The notes beneath the pieces are model-generated. The model made no database searches, had not been told where the DNA came from, and was given only the letters and a program-made list of their open reading frames with translations. Made by a program: the position numbers and the translations under genes. From the NCBI GenBank assembly GCA_030151225.1, contig JASLEG010000316.1:1-8220 (forward strand): a stretch of 8,220 nt of DNA. Reading direction: 5' to 3'. This stretch comes from Burkholderia sp. Its GTDB lineage: Bacteria; Pseudomonadota; Gammaproteobacteria; Burkholderiales; Burkholderiaceae. Shown here piece by piece: positions 5,691 to 8,220 of the stretch; position 1 is the stretch's first letter, and each line of letters starts with the position of its first letter.

Positions 5691-6818
5691 TCAGCCCACC
5701 GTTTCGGTGTCCTGCGCGAGCGCCGGGTAATCGCTGTAGCCGCGTTCGTCGCCGCCGAACAGCGTCGCGTCGTCGAACTCGGCCAGCGGCAGCCCGTTCT
5801 CGAGCCGATACGGCAGGTCCGGATTCGCGACGAACGGCCGGCCGAACGCGACGAAATCCGCATAGCCGCGCGACAGCACCCAGTTTGCGCGCTCGACGTC
5901 GTACCTGCCGGCCACCACGATCGTGCGCGCGAAGCGCTCGCGGATCTCGCGGCGGAAGGTTTCGGTAAACGGCGGCGCATCGTCCCAATCGGCTTCCACC
6001 AGATGGAGATAGGCGATGCCGCGCGCCTGCAGATACGTGGCGGCCTCGAGCAGGATGGGCAGGATGTCGGGACAGGCCATGCCGCGCGCGGTCAGGAACG
6101 GCGCGAGGCGGATCGCGGTGCGTTCGGCGCCGATCTCGTCGGCGATCGCGTCCACCACCTCCTTCAGGAAGCGCAGGCGATTCTCGCGCGAGACGCCGTA
6201 TTCGTCGGTGCGGCGGTTCGAGAGCGTGCGCAGGAACTGGTCGACGAGATAGCCGTTCGCGCCGTGCACCTCCACGCCGTCGAAACCGGCCGCGATCGCG
6301 TTGCGCGCCGCCTGGCGGAAGTCCTGCACGATCTGGCGGATCTCGTCGATGCCGAGCGCGCGCGGCGTCGGGCAATCGACCATCGCGCCCACGCCGGTGG
6401 CCGGATCGACCTTCCAGATCTGCCCGTCGAACGGCACCGCCGACGGCGCCACCGGCAGCGCGCCGTCGTGGAAATCGGGATGCGACATGCGCCCCACGTG
6501 CCAAAGCTGCAGGAACACGCGGCCGCCCTCGGCATGGATCGCGTCGGTCACGCCGCGCCAGCCCGCGATCTGCGCGTCGCTGTGAATGCCGGGCGTGAAC
6601 GAATAGCCCTTGCCCTGCGGCGAGATCTGGGTGGCCTCCGTCACGATCAGCGCCGCCGCGGCGCGCTGCGCGTAATAGCGCGCGTTCGTCGCATTCGGCA
6701 CGTCGCCGGGTTGCGTGCTGCGGGCGCGCGTCATCGGCGCCATCACGATGCGATGCGCGGTATCGCGGCCCGCCAGCGTGGCGGGGCTGAAAAGATCTGG
6801 ATTGCTAAGGATCGTCAT
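5691..6818 (-). CDS. Old Yellow Enzyme-family FMN ene-reductase (NemA/XenB-like)
   Basis: A 375-residue TIM-barrel flavoprotein that uses NAD(P)H to reduce activated C=C bonds (enones, maleimides) and in some relatives nitro compounds or nitrate esters. The start is the ATG at 6816-6818, giving MTILSNPDLFSPATLAG, a normal OYE N-terminus. Visible motifs: APMTR (27-31, T30 near the flavin), LQLWHVGR (103-110), HGANGYLVDQFL (185-196), RTDEYG (203-208) and FGRPFVANPDLP (325-336). The substrate-binding pair is H185/N188 with proton donor Y190, as in yeast OYE1; PETN reductase has His/His. The usual YGGS-x-ENR reads YGVSRENR, a small departure. Its ATG overlaps the TGA of the VOC gene (ATGA), so the two are translationally coupled; the SDR gene follows after 78 bases. 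The context suggests detoxification of reactive electrophiles or reduction of an enone, but the physiological substrate cannot be read from the sequence. Confidence 0.95.
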   Translation of the reverse strand: MTILSNPDLFSPATLAGRDTAHRIVMAPMTRARSTQPGDVPNATNARYYAQRAAAALIVTEATQISPQGKGYSFTPGIHSDAQIAGWRGVTDAIHAEGGRVFLQLWHVGRMSHPDFHDGALPVAPSAVPFDGQIWKVDPATGVGAMVDCPTPRALGIDEIRQIVQDFRQAARNAIAAGFDGVEVHGANGYLVDQFLRTLSNRRTDEYGVSRENRLRFLKEVVDAIADEIGAERTAIRLAPFLTARGMACPDILPILLEAATYLQARGIAYLHLVEADWDDAPPFTETFRREIRERFARTIVVAGRYDVERANWVLSRGYADFVAFGRPFVANPDLPYRLENGLPLAEFDDATLFGGDERGYSDYPALAQDTETVG

Positions 6819-7249
6819 GGTCGATTTTGCTCGTTGCGGAATGAAGGGCGTGCGCTGGCGCACGGGGCCGGTTCTTCCTGCATCGCCATGACGAACTCGA
6901 CCGTCACGCCGGGCGCGAGCGGCACGAACAATTGCAGCTCGCCCGACAGCGGCACGCGGTTCACCTGATGGCGCAGCCCGTGGCGCTGCACGCGTGCGAT
7001 CAGCGCGGCCCACGCCTCGCCATCGTCGACGCCCAGCGCCACGTGATCGATGCGCGGCACGCCGCGCCCGGCCATCGCCGGCTGCGTCGCGCGCACCACG
7101 TGGATCACCGGGCGGCCCTCGGCGTAGAACCAGCCACCGTCCACCGCGAACGGCGGGCGCGGGCCGCGCGTCAGGCCGGCCACCTCGGCGAAGAAGCGGC
7201 ACACGCCGTCGAGGTCGTCGGTGACGATCGTCGCGTGATCAAGTCGCAT
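6815..7249 (-). CDS. VOC-superfamily (glyoxalase/dioxygenase-fold) protein
   Basis: A 144-residue protein of the vicinal oxygen chelate fold. I take the ATG at 7247-7249 (MRLDHATIVTDDLDG), since VOC proteins begin at the first strand; an ATG 33 bases upstream adds an unlikely SSSSPGRP extension. Two babab modules are visible: module 1 from LDHATIV (3-9) to VIHVVR (48-53), module 2 from RIDHVALGV (66-74) to GVTVEFVM (114-121). Possible metal ligands are H5, H50, H69 and E118, in the usual positions near the strands. The last 20 or so residues are polar and Pro-rich, outside the fold. It is the first gene of the unit, and its stop overlaps the ene-reductase ATG. VOC proteins include glyoxalase I, ring-cleaving dioxygenases and antibiotic-binding proteins; this one cannot be assigned more closely. 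Only a weak AGG precedes the start. Confidence 0.9.
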   Translation of the reverse strand: MRLDHATIVTDDLDGVCRFFAEVAGLTRGPRPPFAVDGGWFYAEGRPVIHVVRATQPAMAGRGVPRIDHVALGVDDGEAWAALIARVQRHGLRHQVNRVPLSGELQLFVPLAPGVTVEFVMAMQEEPAPCASARPSFRNEQNRP

Positions 7250-7321
7250 GGGTCTGCCTGGGCTGGAAGAACTGAAGACCATTTTGAAACCGGCGCTCGA
7301 TGTTGAGAATTGGGCCGCTTA

Positions 7322-7336
7322 TTGAAGGATTTTCAA
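7322..7336. promoter_or_regulatory. T-N11-A dyad, candidate LysR-regulator site and promoter region of the VOC-reductase-SDR unit
   Basis: TTGAA-GGATT-TTCAA has perfect 5-base arms and contains the T-N11-A pattern (7323-7335) typical of LysR-family binding sites. It lies about 73 bases upstream of the VOC ATG within an AT-rich patch where a promoter is expected. On the minus strand the same bases offer a TTGAAA -35-like hexamer, but the corresponding -10 (around 7306-7313) is poor. Control by the LysR gene at the end of this cluster is an inference. Confidence 0.35.
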
Positions 7337-7724
7337 ATTAAACAGGAAGATGGGGCTGCGGGCGGAGGGGGCGTGCGGTCGCCTGCTTGGTGGCGGCGCG
7401 ACCGGATGGGGATTGGCCGCGGGCGATTGGCAGGCCAACGGGCAGGCGGCCGTTGCACGCTTGCCGGTAGGAAATCGCGAAAGACTGGCCGGTCAGGCAG
7501 CACCGAGCCACGCTCAGGTCACCACCGAGCGGCGATAAGCGGGAATCAAGCGGCGGCCAAACGCTGGCCGGGAGCGTAGTCGAGGGCAGACCGAGCGGCA
7601 GGCCACGCGGCGCCGAGCGACATGTCAGGCCGCAACCGAGCAGTGGGCAAACGGAAGTCGGGCGGCGGTCAAACCCTACCGGAGGTGCTCAGCCGCTTAT
7701 CGAGCGGCCGAGGAACGGCAAGCG

Positions 7725-7741
7725 ACGCAGCATCGCGCCAC
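7725..7741. repeat. Exact 17-bp direct repeat, copy 1
   Basis: ACGCAGCATCGCGCCAC occurs here and again at 7849-7865, 124 bases apart. It marks the boundary of successive units of the degenerate tandem array. Confidence 0.85.
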
Positions 7742-7848
7742 GCTCAAGCCACCACCAAGCCGTGGGCAAGCGGGAACCAAGCAGCGGCCGGGCGCTGGCC
7801 GGAAAGGCGCTCAGGTGCCAACCGAGCGGCGCAAGAGCGCACCGACCA

Positions 7849-7865
7849 CGCAGCATCGCGCCACA
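7849..7865. repeat. Exact 17-bp direct repeat, copy 2
   Basis: Second identical copy of ACGCAGCATCGCGCCAC. It ends nine bases before the stop codon of the synthase-like gene, so the array abuts that gene's 3' end. Confidence 0.85.
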
Positions 7866-7874
7866 CCCTCCCCC

Positions 7875-8220
7875 TCAAGCCTCGAGCGCACGCTCGATAT
7901 CGCCGATCAGCCCATCGAACCAGCGGCGCAGGCTGCGGTTCGACAGCGAACGCGGAATCGACCACGCGATCGTTTTGTAGAAATCGTTGCGGCGCACCTT
8001 CGAGGCGCGGCCCGGCGCGAGCCAGGCGTCGTTCTCCACCAGCAGGCGCATCGTCTGCAGGCCGATCACGATCGGCCAGATGCAGGCAAGGCGCAACCGC
8101 ATCGCCGTGGGCGGAATCGCGAACGTGTAATCGACGGCCGCGCGGAAATGGCCGAGCGAGACGCGCACCAGGTCCAGCATCACCGGCCGCGCGAGCCGCG
8201 AGGCGTCCTCGCGCAGCAGG
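7875..8220 (-). CDS. Squalene/phytoene synthase-family protein, C-terminal part (N-terminus beyond right edge)
   Basis: The last 114 residues of a longer protein are visible; the frame stays open to the window edge, and stops at TGA (7875-7877). The segment GHFRAAVDYTFAIP, then MRLRLACIWPIVIGLQTMRLL, NDAWLAPGRASKVRR and the IPRSLSNRSL tail resemble the C-terminal helices of bacterial head-to-head prenyl synthases (squalene/phytoene synthase, trans-isoprenyl diphosphate synthase fold). These join two farnesyl or geranylgeranyl diphosphates for hopanoid or carotenoid synthesis. The catalytic Asp-rich motifs would lie in the missing N-terminal part, so activity cannot be judged. The internal Val-Met at 8178-8183 is not the true start, because protein-like sequence (LLREDASRLARP) continues upstream. 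The assignment rests on recalled family pattern. Confidence 0.75.
   Translation of the reverse strand, partial: LLREDASRLARPVMLDLVRVSLGHFRAAVDYTFAIPPTAMRLRLACIWPIVIGLQTMRLLVENDAWLAPGRASKVRRNDFYKTIAWSIPRSLSNRSLRRWFDGLIGDIERALEA

Larger units (their letters stand above)
7438..7870. repeat. Degenerate tandem repeat, period about 104-124 bases
   Basis: Related blocks recur through this region. A core like ACGCTGGCCGG appears at 7457, 7561, 7673 and 7792, with small changes. A longer block beginning GCAGCACCGAGCCACGCTCA at 7497 matches one beginning GCAGCATCGCGCCACGCTCA at 7727 over about 75 bases at roughly three-quarters identity by eye. GTGGGCAA occurs at 7634-7641 and 7761-7768, and ACCGAGCGGC occurs exactly at 7524, 7590 and 7821. 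Copies differ by indels and substitutions, so the array is old. There is no inverted terminal repeat, transposase or tRNA nearby, and no protein coding sense. Function unknown. Confidence 0.65.
7250..7874. other. Intergenic region upstream of the VOC gene
   Basis: This 625-base stretch lies between the start of the VOC gene and the stop of the synthase-like gene, both on the minus strand. The part next to the VOC gene (7283-7345) is AT-rich and includes a dyad at 7322-7336. The rest, from about 7438, is made of degenerate tandem repeats. The short open frames crossing it are composed of repeat sequence and have no ribosome site or protein-like character, so I call no gene. Confidence 0.65.

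Noticed and set aside
4644..6968. 774-codon plus-strand frame opposite LysR, SDR and ene-reductase
   Set aside because: The composition is Arg/Ala/His/Gln-rich and shows no conserved motif. It covers three well-supported minus-strand genes.
7250..7282. Alternative VOC start 33 bases upstream
   Set aside because: It adds a Ser/Pro-rich extension before the first beta strand and has no ribosome site; the internal ATG fits the family.
7322..7336. Second FNR/Anr box
   Set aside because: The arms are TTGAA/TTCAA with a 5-base centre, not TTGAT-N4-ATCAA.
7310..7579. Small plus-strand frames in the VOC upstream region
   Set aside because: They run into the repeat array, have Gly/Arg-rich composition and have no convincing ribosome site.
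7497..7870. CRISPR array
   Set aside because: The units are about 104-124 bases, diverged throughout, with no constant short repeat separated by unique spacers, and there are no cas genes.

Overview
The window is GC-rich with dense, tightly spaced genes and looks like chromosomal DNA of a Burkholderia-type betaproteobacterium. This is an inference from base composition, protein style and gene content; no ribosomal or other taxonomic marker is present. There are nine protein genes, two of them cut by the window edges. I see no tRNA, rRNA, CRISPR array, insertion sequence or phage gene.

Layout. (1) Positions 1-674, minus strand: a two-gene cell-envelope unit. It encodes a small secreted Pro/Gly/Tyr-rich protein with a conserved-looking Cys-pair tail, followed 11 bases later by a glycine-zipper lipoprotein that runs off the left edge. 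(2) Positions 675-1233: a 559-base divergent intergenic region. It holds an 18-bp palindrome (835-852) and, closer to the oxidase genes, a perfect FNR/Anr-type box TTGAT-N4-ATCAA (1034-1047) next to a -10-like TATATT. (3) Positions 1234-3858, plus strand: a cytochrome bd-type quinol oxidase operon, cydA-cydB plus a 57-residue single-span membrane protein that overlaps the end of cydB (DUF2474-like, the usual third partner of cyanide-insensitive oxidases). CydA keeps all haem ligands but has a Q-loop region about 65 residues shorter than in E. coli, which places it in the short-Q-loop (CioA-like) branch. (4) Positions 3878-7249, minus strand: read in the order of transcription, a VOC-fold protein, an Old Yellow Enzyme-family flavin ene-reductase (joined to the VOC gene by an ATGA overlap), an atypical short-chain dehydrogenase that lacks the catalytic Tyr and Lys, and a LysR-type regulator of the CrgA-like kind. 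Together they look like an electrophile or enone detoxification/reduction cassette with its own regulator. A T-N11-A dyad upstream of the VOC gene is a candidate site for that regulator. (5) Positions 7250-7874: a 625-base intergenic region with an AT-rich promoter-like patch and then about 430 bases of degenerate tandem repeats with a period of roughly 104-124 bases. (6) Positions 7875-8220, minus strand: the C-terminal part of a squalene/phytoene synthase-family protein that runs off the right edge.

How it fits together. The oxidase operon would supply a high-affinity or cyanide-tolerant branch of respiration, with oxygen control suggested by the FNR/Anr box. The neighbouring reductase cluster is a separate unit that converges on it, with only 19 bases between the two stop codons. 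Nothing here is clearly a new defence or mobile system. The most unusual items are the SDR with a rebuilt active site, the degenerate tandem repeat and the 18-bp palindrome.
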